Position numbers and translations under genes: made by a program. The notes under the pieces were generated by a model that saw only the letters and a list, made by a program, of their open reading frames with translations, did no database searches and had not been told where the DNA came from. This document shows, piece after piece, positions 47,531 to 60,239 of a stretch of DNA of 64,000 nt (positions are counted from its first letter, which is position 1; each line of letters opens with the position of its first letter). Source of the DNA: Carallia brachiata (taxonomy: Eukaryota > Streptophyta > Magnoliopsida > Malpighiales > Rhizophoraceae); NCBI GenBank assembly GCA_021464245.1, contig JADCRB010000016.1, forward strand, positions 3,403,250 through 3,467,249, read 5' to 3'.

Positions 47531-47877
47531 CGACATGCAAGCCGCATTTTTATATGTTTATCGGTGCACTGAATTGAGACCAAAGGATAAGAAAGAATAA
47601 GTAGTGTATAGAAGGTTGGTTTGTACCCAAAAAAAAAAGTAGGAATTAGTTAACACCATGTGACCCACCGATGGCCAAATGTAAGGAGATATTGACTTAT
47701 TGCGATTAAAATCATTTTTTAGCTCTATGCAATAATACTTGTTGCTACCCCTGTAAATTACTTTGTATAATTTGAACTAAATGCTATCGGAAAACTAGTA
47801 TGTGGAGTCAGTGAGATTTGCTTACAACTGTTTTGGGTTCTTTTGCAACAAGGTCCATTTTTAAGGTGCTAAATCCC
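47531..47877. repeat. Diverged segmental duplication, copy B
   Basis: The partner of 46008-46298, about 1.55 kb downstream. It carries ACATGCAAGCCGCATTTTT, TATCGGTGCACTGAATTG, TTTTAGCTCTATGCAATAAT and TTTTTAAGGTGCTAAATCC in the same order. It has about 50 extra bases after the second landmark. ACATGCAAGCTGTATTTTTT just before it (about 47473) is a further partial copy. Confidence 0.7.
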
Positions 47878-48717
47878 TTTTTTAGGTAACCGTTCTATGG
47901 ACGGGATGATAAAATTCACCAGCACTAAATCTTGTTCCTTTTCTGCAACGATTGGCCATATAATTGCAACTAATTTGAATTTTATTGCCACCAAATTTTT
48001 AACAGAGGAATTTATTAGTAGTGTCTAGTAACAAAATTTGTGTCTTTTTTGTTTTTTTTTTTTGCAACAAATAGAATTATAATTGTAACAAGGCTCTGTT
48101 GCCATAGAATTTTTGTTGATCCCTAAGTTGTCCATAACTTGAGAGCTTGCTGCCAATATTCTTCCTTCCTTCTTACAAGAACTAGATTTTTTCTTCGAAT
48201 GTTATTACTGCTACATGTTAAAATGCACTGGATGTACCTTAATCACTGCCTTTGACCAGGGACACAAAAAAAGTCTTTTTAAAACTTGTATTCACACTTT
48301 AAGCATAAGTTGTCCATGGATTGGCATTCATTGATAATAACTCACAATTAAATGCATAATCCAAGAATACAACGCAAAGAACATTTACCTGCATCATATG
48401 TTAAGGAAATTGCCATCAATCTGGAGCCCCATAAAACTGTTAACTTACAAATTCCAATTGCAAAACTGCAACGCAAGGGGCGCACACACAAATTAACCCC
48501 CTTTCCTGAAAAAGAATCTACATTTCACATATGTCAGTCCAAAATTGCTGTCAATCTTTACGAACCAAATCAACAGATATCTTCTTATCCAGAACAATGG
48601 TGCTTCCTTATTAATCAACCACAAGAATGATAATCCATCCTTATGAACACATGGACGATAATTCTTCTTATGAATCAGCCACAAGAACTTCATTTTCACA
48701 TTGACTAGTCTGAAAAG
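47878..48717. other. Intergenic DNA with one unrecognised open frame
   Basis: A 92-residue plus-strand frame at 48352-48630 has no recognisable domain, and the same stretch is also open on the minus strand. I do not support a gene here. Confidence 0.45.
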
Positions 48718-48827
48718 GCTCCAAGGTACCCCACTTCTCCAAACTATCAATTTGACTTGCAAAGGTATTGAATTTCAGGCTCCAAGGTATCCCACGTTCT
48801 TCAAACTTTCAGTTTGACTTGCAAAGG
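48718..48827. repeat. Tandem duplication of about 49 bp
   Basis: GGCTCCAAGGTACCCCAC at 48718 and GGCTCCAAGGTATCCCAC at 48779 each lead into CAAACT-TCA-TTTGACTTGCAAAGG. The two copies are 13 bp apart. Confidence 0.85.
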
Positions 48828-48999
48828 AACTAAAATGTATAGCTGCATTGCTATAAATGTGATAAGTTGTAGTAAAGATGCAGCTTCGTTGATCACAGAA
48901 AGTTCAACTTCTGATACTAACTCAACATGTGCCTGCGAAGTTCACCAAAAGTTTCTATCAACTTTCACTAAAGAAAATTCAGAGTCCAGATCCAAAATA

Positions 49000-49725
49000 A
49001 AATCTTGTTGCACTGACCTATAGAGATTCATGATAAGTTGAGGTTTCCAATGACTAGTTTATTTTCACATCCTTCAATCAAAATCTGAAATTCATTTTAG
49101 AACAATTCACACTTCAAACAAAAGGATTCAAAGGTGAGCAGTTCTTTCAAAAGTAACCTGTAAAAGAATTCAGTAACTCTGCTTCAACTTGTGACGCTTG
49201 GATGCAATTGCTAGATTATAATATTATCATCACCGTCATCCACAATCACAGAGTACATATTTATGATCATAGTCTTAATTATATCTGCAGAAGATCCCTG
49301 TTAAAATACTTACCAAACTGAAACTGTTAAACATACTTTTGCACATACTTGAGAAAGTTGAAACAATCGAAAGAACAACAAAAATCCAAGACAGGCAATA
49401 CAGAAGTTCAAAGGACATTCAAAACATCAACAACTATTATTTAACAGATGTTACTTGCATTAACATTGTTGCCACCAATCAAAAATAATTCACCCAATGT
49501 AAGAATTTCAGGTCCGGACATTTAAGCAAACCTCGATAAAATTTATCAGTTGCAACTAAAAATTACTACTCTTTCCAAAATAATTTTTTTAAAAAGAGTA
49601 AATTGAAACATGTGAAAGAAAAAAATAATAAATTTTACCCGCATTTGGCAGTAATTGATTTCCCAAATTTAGTGAGAAAAAATAAACAAGAAAAATCTAA
49701 ATGCCCTACTTGCAAGCGTTGTGGT
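49000..49725. other. Stretch with no recognised feature
   Basis: AT-rich DNA without long open frames or terminal repeats. It could be intron if the short minus-strand frame at 49726-49869 is a real exon. Confidence 0.4.
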
Positions 49726-49869
49726 TTAAGTAATCCTGGCATTTAACTTCTCCCGCTGCTGCTTCTTCTTTACGATGTCAACTGGTGGCGTTGTTTTCTT
49801 CATTGCTGACTTTAGCATGGCTTGCCTTTTCAAACCCACGGGAATCTCTGCCCCTAATACCAGTAGCAT
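49726..49869 (-). CDS. Short basic open frame, possible first exon
   Basis: A 47-residue minus-strand frame contains KSAMKKTTPPVDIVKKKQQR. The lysine-rich, low-complexity composition and the more balanced base composition stand out from the AT-rich flanks. GAA|GTTAAA could be a donor. No downstream exon was found and no family is recognised, so this is a weak call. Confidence 0.2.
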   Translation of the reverse strand: MLLVLGAEIPVGLKRQAMLKSAMKKTTPPVDIVKKKQQREKLNARIT

Positions 49870-50647
49870 TTGGAGGCGGTGGCGATGGGGGAATATGGTT
49901 GTTGATTGAATGGACAGCCGTCATTAATGTTGAAGCTTTTGGTTTAGGGAATTTGAGGTACAGTGGCCTTGCATCTCAATTTCAGGAATTAGGCGGGATA
50001 ATTTTTCCACTTTAGGCGCCAATTTTTACCGCCGTTGGCCACTGTTTTACTATCCTTTTCCTTCCCTATTTTCCCACCAATGTTATATTTTTTTATTCTT
50101 TTTTTTTGTTGTTTATTTTTGTTGCTACATCATTATGGATGCATTACGTCTTCCACCCTACGTCCTCCCATCTTTTTCGTATATAACTTACTATAGATGA
50201 TTGAACCGATTTAATTGATATTAAATAATAAATAAATTATTATTTAAGGAAAATAAATGCATCAAACAAAACATCGTAAATCACTTTTTTATTGGTCATG
50301 GGTTCTTCGACCCACATTTTTCCTTTTTTAAGGAATTAAAAAAAGAATGCCAATTGTTATACCACTCGTACGCTGAATCCTGTGTAACCACAGAAACACA
50401 GTTTCTATTTTATGGTCAAATTCACATTGGTCGACCAGAAAATTACATCAAAAATTTGTCGTGCTTACATGCGGCTGATTAACTCATTAACTTTGTTTTG
50501 ACCAGAATTAACACATTAACTTCATTGACTGTTATAATAGGCAAGTTGGGTGCTACGATAAGTTGTCTTTGAGGTGGTACAGTAAGTTGTATAAAGCACA
50601 CAAAATAAATAAATAAATAAATTAGCAAATTATCAACAGCAACTTCT

Positions 50648-50826
50648 ATCATACAGTGACACGGTGGAAAAAGTTCAAAAAAATTTAGAGATAACAAAAG
50701 AGATGAACAGTGTCAAATACTGAAAATACTTAGGCTTATCATACAATGACATGATGAAAAAAGTTCAAAAAAAATTTAGAGATAGTAAAAGAGAGGAAAA
50801 TGTCAAATACTGAAAATACTTATGCT
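50648..50826. repeat. Tandem duplication of about 89 bp
   Basis: TATCATACAGTGACACGGTG at 50648 and TATCATACAATGACATGATG at about 50737 each continue with AAAAAGTTCAAAAAAA, TTTAGAGATA and AATACTGAAAATACTTA. The copies have diverged slightly and are adjacent. Confidence 0.85.
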
Positions 50827-51544
50827 GTAGCCTTATTTCTTCTATCACGATGTAACAGCCCTATAACCATAGAAAAATAGATTAAGAGCTACTTATATAG
50901 GCTTTTATTTAATTTTTTTGAAAACGAAAATTTATAAATAACTTTTTTATTATATGTCAAAAAAATAATTTTTTTATTATATGTCAAAAAATAAATAACT
51001 TTTTTATTAAGTTAGATTATTAAAAAGAAATCAAATAAGTTTTTCTTTTTAAAGAGGTGAAAACTAATAAAAAGGCAGTTTTTCATATTCTAAAAAATTT
51101 AAATGGTGTATTTTTTCCTTTATAAGAAAAAAGAGAATTAAATTTGGAGATTTATGGTTTACAAAATGGGAATTTTGGGCGGCAAGAGCCGAAAGAGAAA
51201 GAGATAAGACAAACCAAAAGGGAACAAAAGTTTGTGTCTTGGTCGCCACATCAGCATAGGGCTGACTCGGGATGTCAGCAAAATTAAGTGAATCGACAGA
51301 CACGTGCGCTATGTCGTCGGACATGTCAGCAAAAAACAACAATTTTAATGGAATTCCACTAAAAAACCTGATCGGGCCTTTTTATCAACGATTTTAATCT
51401 TAATTGAACCTTTTTTATTACCCTGTTTGAGATTTTTTCAAATATACCATAGATCAGCATGGTGATTAGATAATCACATAATTGGTAACATTAGATATCT
51501 ATAGAGTCTCTCTTTACACGTGTAACCAAAAATTAGATGGGGAT

Positions 51545-51660
51545 ACTGAGCACCAAAATAATTTTTATAGTAATTTTTTCCTTATTGATGTCAGATATTG
51601 AGCACGAAAATAATATCTATAGTATTATTATGGTCAGTACTGAGCACCAAAAATTAGACG
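51545..51660. repeat. Short irregular repeats of a GAGCACCAAAA unit
   Basis: ACTGAGCACCAAAA occurs near 51545 and 51640, with TTGAGCACGAAAA near 51595. ATAATTTTTATAG or ATAATATCTATAG lies between copies. Too degenerate to define an element. Confidence 0.5.
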
Positions 51661-51797
51661 GAGTCCTATTATATTTTTATGTTATTATAGTACTTATTAC
51701 ATTGTCAGATACTGATAGTATTCAAAATAATTTCAACTAACTTCCACCTTTGTTTGAAGTTTTATCCTGACGTACAACTTTTTTCTTTTCTTTTCAT

Positions 51798-51799
<2 letters not shown>

Positions 51800-51830
<31 letters not shown>
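51800..51830. repeat. Poly-T tract (31 bp)
   Basis: An uninterrupted run of T preceded by CT-rich DNA. It may be a poly-A tail remnant of a reverse-strand insertion or simple sequence. No adjoining element could be defined. Confidence 0.9.
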
Positions 51831-51833
<3 letters not shown>

Positions 51834-54720
51834 TTTTTGGGTCACCTTGATTTATATTTAGTTCTCATTCACCTTATATAAGATCTTACAATTCTGTGTG
51901 TACCCAATAACGGTAAATCCCATTTTCTTCACTGATAGTTGTAAAAAAATAAAAGGCTATTTTTATGGCAATTAAATTCTTCCTTCAATATGACATTATA
52001 GTAAACTTTGTAACTATTGTATGCTATTAATACAGACCATAATTTTACTTTTGGAGTTTGAATACGGAATATTAAGTTTTTAACGGGGATAAATCATTTG
52101 AAAGTTCTAAACTTTTCGAGAATTTTGTAACTGAATCCTAAAATATTTTAAGTTTTCAAACATGTCTTAAACATTTAATTAATTTTCACTCTATGAGTCA
52201 ATTTTTTTTTTAATAAATAGGAATAGGTCAAACAGGCACATACGTAGTTTGACCTGATAGAGAACACGTAAAAATATCTAATGTACCCTAAAAACACATA
52301 TTCAAATCTACATGCATATGTCACTAAATTTATTTTTCTTTTCTTACATATAGAATACAAAAATCCTAAATTTTTCTGACAAGAATTTACAGTTTTGCCT
52401 TTTATACCTATCTACCGAGTTGAGCAATTCATGTTCAGAAAAGATTTCATATGAAATAAAAATTAAATGTTTAAGACTAATTTAGAAACTTTAAAAGAAA
52501 TGAACAAATTCATAAAACTTTAGGACGGCCAAAGGTCATATCCCCCTTTAATCCCCAGTTATTCTATAACGGAGCCATCTAAGTAGGTACTCTTTTATTG
52601 GTCGCAACAACGACGCAATTGAGAATTTATTGCTGTTGGTGTCTTATGACAGAAAAACAATTTTGGTATTATTTGAAGTAAAAGAAACACAATGCAATGG
52701 AGTATACCTGCTTTTCACCAATAACATATGCTAAATATGCAAAATCGAAAGTATTAAATAGAGTTTGTCTTAGTATATATTTAACATAGGTCTGTTTGGC
52801 TTACCTGTTCAATATTACTGTTACTGTTACTGTTATTAATTGCTGTTACTAATTACTAATTGCTGATTGCTGTTACTCGTTATTGATTATTAAAAAAACT
52901 AATGAAGTGTTTATTTAACTTTATATTTACTGTTATTGTTAAATAACTAAATAATTTATTTGAATTTGAATTTATATTAATATATTATATTAACAAAATT
53001 ATCTTTATATTTATAATTTTTATTTTTAGAATAGATATTTTATAAATAATATTAAGAAATTTCTCACTTAATTTTTATTTTTTCAAAAAAATATTAATGT
53101 TTACTAGATAATAAAAAATATAATTTTTGAAATAAAAGTGTTACGTTTATATAAAGTGTTACGTTTATATTAATAAAAGTTTGAAGTAAAAAAATACTTA
53201 CGAATTATTAAAAAATAAAAGTTTTACGTTTATATAAATATTGATGAAATTTAATAACTACTAACAAATTATATTCAAGCGGTAACTAAAAAAATTAAAA
53301 ATTTATATAAATATTATTTGAGGGTATTATAGTCTATATAAATTATTATTAATATTAAAAACTGAAAAATAACTCAAAAAGTAGAAAAAAAATTAACCTT
53401 GGTCTACTTTTCAATCAGCTGCTTTTAGAATGTTATGTAAAAAAATAAGTAGAATCAAACAGTAATTCAAAAAAATTAATCAAATACTCATCCCCTACTT
53501 TTTGAAAATGAAATATAGATGTACCATGCTAAAAGTTAACTCAAATATCCCCACTTAAAAGTTAACTCAAACATCCCCATAAACATCTAGGTTAGAATCA
53601 TGAAAATTGATAATTACTAGTGTTAGACCGAATGGATTCGCTAGTTATTATATTTATTGAGAAATATATTCTTTTTATATTTTATTCAAATGAGAACAAT
53701 AAAAAGAAACTTAAATTTTAAATGATTCTTAACAAAAACAAAAAATAAATTTTAGAGTAGGTCTTTCTTCTTTTTGAGAAAGACCTCTTTCATAGTTTCT
53801 TGGGTTATTCCTTCGTCATTTGTATAATTATTAGCCATGAATGATGAATCCTATGCAAATAAAGGTCCTAAAGATAATCTAGAGACAAATTGAGACATAT
53901 GTGACCATAAAATTACACATTTTGATAAACCTTATTTTCGATTGGTCAACGAATGAAATGATTATTCAGACCAAAGATTGGTTTAATTTGTGAATCTAGA
54001 CATCGTAAATGCAATTCTTGTAAGTTTGAGATGACAGAGAACAAAAACAAAAGAAACTTCTGGTAAGTTTGAAGATAGATGTTGCAATCAAGATGGGAAG
54101 GATACGGTGATGTGCATGAGATCCTGTGACTAGGAGAAATTTTTTGCTGTCAAACTATAGCTGGATGCATTTAATTGTCAATAAAGTACAACTAAATGGA
54201 GAGTTAAAGAAGAATTGCAAAAGAAAATTAAATACGACATATGTTTGTGTACATATACACATATATTCAACATATCCAACATAATTGTGGTTTCATATCA
54301 TTGATGTCGTGTTGTACATTTGTTTGCACACTCTACCTCAAAATACTCTTCAAGCATGCCTGTGAATATTCTAGAATTGAATTTGTTCCTTTCAATCGTG
54401 AATTTTGAGATGTAATCTTACTCTCAGAGCAATACTAAATGGTAACATAACATTGATCGCCGGAAACATTTTTCATGCAACCTACTATTACGAAATTTAG
54501 AAAAGAGGGTAGCAAGTAGCAGCTATGATGCAAAACAGATTTTTTTTTCCCCTAAAGCTGCTTGTCATCACTACTATCAGAAAATTTTACTATGCTAATT
54601 GTCCGGTGAGCTTGAATCTGTAGCTGATCTTGCTTTTTATAGAACTTCGGGGAGCTCTACAAGGAACTTCATCTGCTGGATGCTTGGCATCTGCACCCGC
54701 AGGCTGCTGAGTTGCTCCTC
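51831..54720. other. AT-rich intergenic stretch
   Basis: No supported gene. Near 52795-52880 there are runs of TTACTG and TTACTAA units. A TCTGTTTGG at about 52790 and an AATCAAACAG at about 53452 form a possible weak terminal inverted repeat of a small element, but no target duplication was found. Confidence 0.4.
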
Positions 54721-54825
54721 CCTAATGCCAATACCAGTAACATAAAGTAGTGCCGATAACTACAGTAATCACTAGCCAAATAAGAATCCAGACCCACCAA
54801 TAAATTTTCCCATGGGTTTCCCGCA
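54721..54825 (-). CDS. Short open frame with one membrane segment
   Basis: A 34-residue minus-strand frame reads MRETHGKIYWWVWILIWLVI and continues hydrophobic to TAG at 54721. The frame is open upstream (SSNNFNASPKVFPQEN) to about 54886, so it could be the last exon of a gene for a C-terminally anchored membrane protein. No partner exons were found. Confidence 0.22.
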
Positions 54826-55321
54826 TGTTCTCTTGTGGAAAAACTTTAGGACTGGCATTAAAATTGTTTGAAGAGGCTAAGTGATGCAAACAGAAAAAGA
54901 TTTAGCAAAATTTATTATCATAAGATAAAATTAAAGTAAATTTAATTTAGTTTGTCGAATTCTATTTAGTTATTTTAGTGTGTATTGTTGACTTAAGCGT
55001 GCATTTTACTATTTGTCTTTTTCTGAAATTATCCTTTACAAATGTTACTCATGTTTTGTGTTTTTTAGTGGTGATTTGTATTGAGAAAAAGATTAAAAAT
55101 TCTGCATTGAGTGTTAGTGGTAAATTCCACTGTTGTTATTCTTATTTTTGTTGTGTTTACACTGTTTCAGTGCAGTTTGAATAAATCTTTAATTTCCAAT
55201 CCAACAATCTTCTTCTCAATACTGATCCTACATCACTAAGATCTAAGATTTGAGGAAGCATGATGCATGACATTGTGCATAATATCAGTATCCTTTTAAT
55301 CATGAAACAATTGAAAATAGC

Positions 55322-55324
<3 letters not shown>

Positions 55325-55352
<28 letters not shown>
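55325..55352 (+). repeat. (AG)14 microsatellite
   Basis: Fourteen uninterrupted AG dinucleotides followed by A-rich DNA. No gene is recognised next to it. Confidence 0.95.
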
Positions 55353-55357
<5 letters not shown>

Positions 55358-57739
55358 ACAGCCTATCAGTGAGCAACAAGAGATCTAACAATGAGGCGAG
55401 CCAACCATGGAGTAGAGAATCTGCAACAACAAAACTTCAGCTTGAAGGACAAACCCAACCAGCAGAAAAGCCTACACACCAAGTTGACAAGCAAGTACGA
55501 CATCAGAGTAATTAAATTACGTCAAGAATGCTGATGGGCAAGAGACAGTTGACTTTGTTATTGCATACGGATTTTTGGCTTTAAATACAAAGAATGCTTT
55601 CAATTTCAATTATTTTTATCAACTTATTCAATATATATTGACGAAACTCCATTCTATAAATCATAAATTCTCAAGTTTCGAAAATCTAATGAGTTCTAAA
55701 CCAAAAATGCAGACAAGGCTATAAGATGTGAGAAAGGAGCTGGCAAACAGAACAGGCAAAAACCAAACAGTGGTACCAATTTTTTGCTCTTTGTTCCTGT
55801 GATGTTGAGCCTAAAGAACTTTGCAGTTTCTTTCTAAATATCTCAAGAAAGCGTATATGGATTGGTTTGATCTGGTGAATTTGCTACAGTTTTCTTTTGA
55901 CACTATGTTCTCCTTTTCAGAATAATGGAGTGGACTACTGTTTATTTAGCTTTTGATTAATTTCTAACAAAAAGTTAAGATATGTGTCCCGGTAATCTTT
56001 GCATCATTCTTTTTCTGAATATGAATTCCATGTCAATAAGTTTTGGACCTTTGTGATTATATTTATTTTATCACTACCACTAAAACATGCAGGAATGCTT
56101 TTTTGATGGTTTAACTAAGTAGAGATATAAATGAAGAAAAATATATCAAATTGATTTGGTGAAATACTGAAGAAGAAGAGAAAGGAAGAGAGCAGGCCAG
56201 CAGCTACTAACTATTAAATATTTAGCATTCCCAGAAAAAACTTCAAATTTTAGTGTGCATATTCCTTTCTACTGTTGTCTTAACAAAAGGCCAATTCAAG
56301 TCTGGCCTTCTATAGTGTTGACAATATGGGTACCAATGGCATCCAATAATCCCTGACGTCACGTGTTTTTTTTTATCTCTTACAACCTTACTAGTTTCTA
56401 CATATATGTGTATATGCCGCAGAGATGAGGTCTGAGTAACAGCTTAAGCAAGTACTGGAAAAATTCTTGTTACAAGACGTATCAGATGACGATGAAGAAA
56501 AATCATCTCCGAAATTCAGAGGTTGAGTACTCAAAATGTTAATTATTGTGAGGGAAGGCACAAAAGCCAGAACCCACCCTTCAGAATGCAAAAATTTGCT
56601 GCACGTTGTACTTACCCTGATCTTTCTTCTTACCCCACCCCTACCGAGGTCTCCCTAGTGCAATATTAGTGTTCTAATAAAGCATATCTAATAAACAGTA
56701 GAGATTCCTCAAGACCTCCACATGCTCGTGCCTAGGCCAGGATAGTGTGCAAGATTTAAATGTGTTGCCACAAAACAGTATATATGCAACGAGGGGGGAA
56801 AAAGATATAAGGAAATCAATCAGCCTCAAACCCCCGAGTAAAATGCAGGTATGATGGTTTGCTGAAGAAGAAGATAAAGGAAAGAGAGCGGCAGCTGCTA
56901 ATAATCTAGGATCACGCCTCGCAAACCCAATAATGAATTCACCAAAACAAGACTCAAATGACAGGACACGACTAAACTAAGTCAAGATTAGTGAAGATCC
57001 ATAGAGTGAGTGTATGATGAAACTGACTGATGGGGGGTTAATTTACAAAAATTGATTCAAGTAAATAGCTGAAAAAACAACAAATAAGAAAGAAAAAATA
57101 GATCAAAAAGTATGACATCAATATTTACAAGTTAAATGGACACATTTTCCGTAAACAAACATGTCGACAGGCAAACAACTAACAGAGTTCTATTCATTCA
57201 TCTAAATTTACTAATTATTTGATATTTAACTGTGGACGATTGCTTAGTTGCAATCAGAACAATAGGTAGCACAATTTCAGAATTGACCAAGAAACCAGCA
57301 ATTTTATAGATGGACAATAAGAAAATAACAAAATGTCAATAATATAACCAAAAAAAAAAAGGCCTCTCCAATTATTCTCAGTAAAAATATTCTAACAATT
57401 AAGCAAGAAGCTCCCAATAAAGTTCAACTGAGAAAAAAACCACTTTCAGCATGGAAGAAAGTCCAACTTTCTGTAATGAAAATGGTAACAGTATAATTTG
57501 TATGAGAATTTCCATCATTAATTTCACATGGGAACGACCAGAAAACAATCAAAAAAAGAAAAAAAGGATTCAATTTAAAAGAAAAGAACCAGCAAAAAAA
57601 AAATAAAACATTCAATTTGAAAGAAAAGAACCAGAAATAAGGCAAAGAATGACCCATGAAGACAATCGACTTTATCTCCTCAGTAGTCAATAATTTTCAA
57701 TTCATGAAAATCTGTCACTATGTTTAATGTTATTATCTC
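55353..57739. other. Intergenic stretch with no supported gene
   Basis: Short frames only: 47 codons from ATG 55391 on the plus strand, 66 residues at 56591-56391 on the minus strand with a Ser-rich patch, and an aromatic-rich 88-residue minus-strand frame at 57690-57424. None shows a domain. Confidence 0.4.
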
Positions 57740-57748
57740 GTTTTTATG

Positions 57749-58770
57749 GGGATAATACCCAAAATAGTACTAAACCTTTACAAATTTTTTCAATTTAGTT
57801 CTAAATCTTTTAACTTTTTTAATTGAGTTCTAAACCTTTTAATTCTTTTATAAATTGGTACTTCTGTTAACGGAAGTTAGTCAAACCGTTAAAGTTAATG
57901 GTTGACTAAACAGAGATAACAGTCCATTAACGGAAGTACCAATTTGTAAAAGAATTGAAAAGTTTAGGACTTAATTAAAAATTTTCAAAGGTTTAGCACT
58001 AAATTGAAAAAATTTATAAAGGTTTAGAACCAAAATGTAATCTCAAATACAAATTGAAAGGTTTATGACTAATATTGTCTATCGAACGCATAGGTGGTGA
58101 AATCAATGTAATCTATTAAAAAATGCTTAAATCAGATCTTATGATTACATGTGACAGTGTTGCGTAAAAATATCTGCTTTCAAGAGAAAAAACTGGTGGC
58201 CGTAACCGTTGTCCTTATTATACACATCCCGATTGTGAGTATCGAAAAGAGCAAGTAATATGAGCTTAGTTTATGAGAATAAATAGAGTTTTCATCCTCA
58301 CGAATGGACAGCAGTTACAACCACTAATTTCTTCTTTTGAAAGTAGAAAATTTTGCCTAACACTATCGCATATAATAATAGGATATGATTTGGACAGTTC
58401 TGAGTAAGTTACATGGCTTTTACCACCTATGCGATCGATAGACAATGTTAGTCCTAAACTTTTCAATTGTATTCGAAATTACATTTTGGTGCTAAACCTT
58501 TATAAATTTTTCAATTTATTCCTAAACCTTTCAATTTTTTCAATCAAGTCCTAAACTTTTCAGTTTTTTTACAAATTGGTACTTCCGTTAACAGATTGTT
58601 ATCTCCGTTTGGTCAACCGTTAACTTTAACGATTTGACTAACTTCCGTTAACAGAAGTACTAATTTGTAAAAGAACGGAAAGATTTAGAACTCAATTAAA
58701 AAAGTTGAAAGGTTTAGGACCAAATTGAAAAAATCTGTAAAAGTTTAGAACTATTTTGAGTATTATCCCC
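57749..58770. mobile_element. Mutator-like non-autonomous element with long TIRs
   Basis: The left end GGGATAATACCCAAAATAGT and the inverted right end GGGGATAATACTCAAAATAG begin terminal inverted repeats that extend about 350 bp inward. Matching inner landmarks are the TATCGAACGCATAGGTGGT segment near 58080 and its inverse near 58420. The 9-bp flanks GTTTTTATG (57740-57748) and GTTTTTTTG (58771-58779) differ at one base, consistent with a Mutator-type target duplication. Inside each arm, TTAACGGAAGT and AACCGTTAA motifs make smaller palindromes. No transposase frame is present. Confidence 0.8.
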
Positions 58771-58815
58771 GTTTTTTTGTGATACCAAGGGGAATTCAAT
58801 GATTAAGTAACCAAA

Positions 58816-59121
58816 TTGAGTTACATCTATCGACTCCTTTGTAATGTAACGAAAACATGGGCCTTTTCTTTGTTTCTTTGTAGGAAGTCAAAAGGATGTT
58901 CTAATAACCAAAATATCATTGGACCAAACAAAAATATATTGAAGCTAATCGTAGATTACACTAGGTTTAAATTAATCGAAAGCAGCAGATTCGAGGAGAG
59001 AAAAGAAAATGATCAGTTCCCATTTGATTCCAAGGCTGAAACTAACCTCTTTGAACTATTAAATGAAATGGGCAGTACTCCTGAGGGAAAAGGAACCAAA
59101 GTCTATGGAAAAGTGAACTAA
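58816..59121 (+). other. Unrecognised open frame of 101 codons
   Basis: The frame has a hydrophobic start and a charged C-terminal half (ESSRFEERKENDQFPFDSKA). It starts 46 bp after the Mutator-like element. Splice-like TTTGTAG near 58884 suggests it might include an exon. No domain is recognised and chance cannot be excluded. Confidence 0.2.
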
Positions 59122-59492
59122 AAGAAATGCAAGATAGACAATAACTATTATATTCAGAGATCAGCCACCACAAATTTTGCAGCGGTAGAAGGTGAAAGAC
59201 AACGTACAGCTTGTAATGACTGCAGGCAACCTCATGAACTAGTGGTAAGAAAAACTAAGATCTCTGGCTAAGATCACACCAATGTATGCAGACAGAAAGC
59301 GGGGATACATGGGTAGATCATGAGGTGGCCTTGTAAATCTCTGAACTCAGTAGCTAAGCTGAGTGCGGCATGCACCAGATCAATCTGAGACACCAAATTT
59401 CTGAAGTTGATAGATATATAGAAAAATCATTAGTTAGTTAACCAGAGCCTATAGTTTCAATTCAACAGATATGTTATTATATTATAACTGAT

Positions 59493-59519
59493 ACTACTAC
59501 TACTACTACTACTACTACT
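59493..59519 (+). repeat. (ACT)9 microsatellite
   Basis: Nine uninterrupted ACT triplets. Confidence 0.95.
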
Positions 59520-59659
59520 CTTTATATTTGCAATCGGAGTCAGGATGTTGCCCCCAATATATAACTCCCACTTTCTGGACAAGAAATTAATAGCATTCTC
59601 ACAACAGTTACAATCAAAAATTTATATATGTATGTAGAAAACGAACAAAATCGGCTACC

Positions 59660-59935
59660 CCATGGGGGTTTAAGAAGGAACAAACCTCTATTATTGGGCA
59701 AATTGTGTCCAGACTCTTTTGCTGCTGTATAATCCGTTGAATGCTGCCTCCCTCCTTTGTATTCGGAAAAATTTCAAGAATAGATGCTCTTAGAAAAACA
59801 GAGAAAATGGGGTGCAAGAGGAAGAGAAGAATATTTAAACCCCAACGAGGAAGCTGACAGAGAGAGTGTGTGTGAGTGAGAGAGAGAGAGAGGGGTTGAA
59901 GAAAAGATGGAAATTTTGACAGACCAACAAAGGGC
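59660..59935 (-). promoter_or_regulatory. CT-rich segment resembling a 5' leader
   Basis: On the minus strand, a CTCTCTCTCTCACTCACACA tract (from about 59893) is followed by a TTTAAATATTC box. A purine-rich stretch then ends in AATAGAG|GTTTGTT, a possible exon end near 59687. Such CT-rich leaders are common in plant genes. No convincing coding exon was found downstream, so this could be a non-coding transcript or nothing. Confidence 0.25.
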
Positions 59936-60239
59936 ACAGGAGGAAGGAAGCAACACTAAAACACTACTACTACTATTTTTTGATTTTCATTTTGATTTTG
60001 ATTTTGATTTAGCAGTGAGACTTTCCATCATCATTGAGGTTGGTATGCTGATGCTGCTGCTGCTGCTAGCGGTGGTGGTGAGAAACGGAAAAAAGAAGAA
60101 AAAATTTGAGAAGATGAAAGTTGACTCTCCAACTCCGAAGTCCCAACTCTTCCCTGTTGAGTTGTGGCCAGATTGTCATACATTTCGGTCATGTATTTTA
60201 TTATTTTATAATAATATATAAATTCTTTACAATTATATA

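Noticed and set aside
52790..53470. Small transposon with TCTGTTTGG ends
   Set aside because: Only a weak inverted match at the ends and no target duplication could be found.
59907..60221. 104-residue plus-strand frame with DFDFDFD and poly-Leu
   Set aside because: The composition comes from simple repeats (GATTTT and CTG runs) and no homologous domain is visible.
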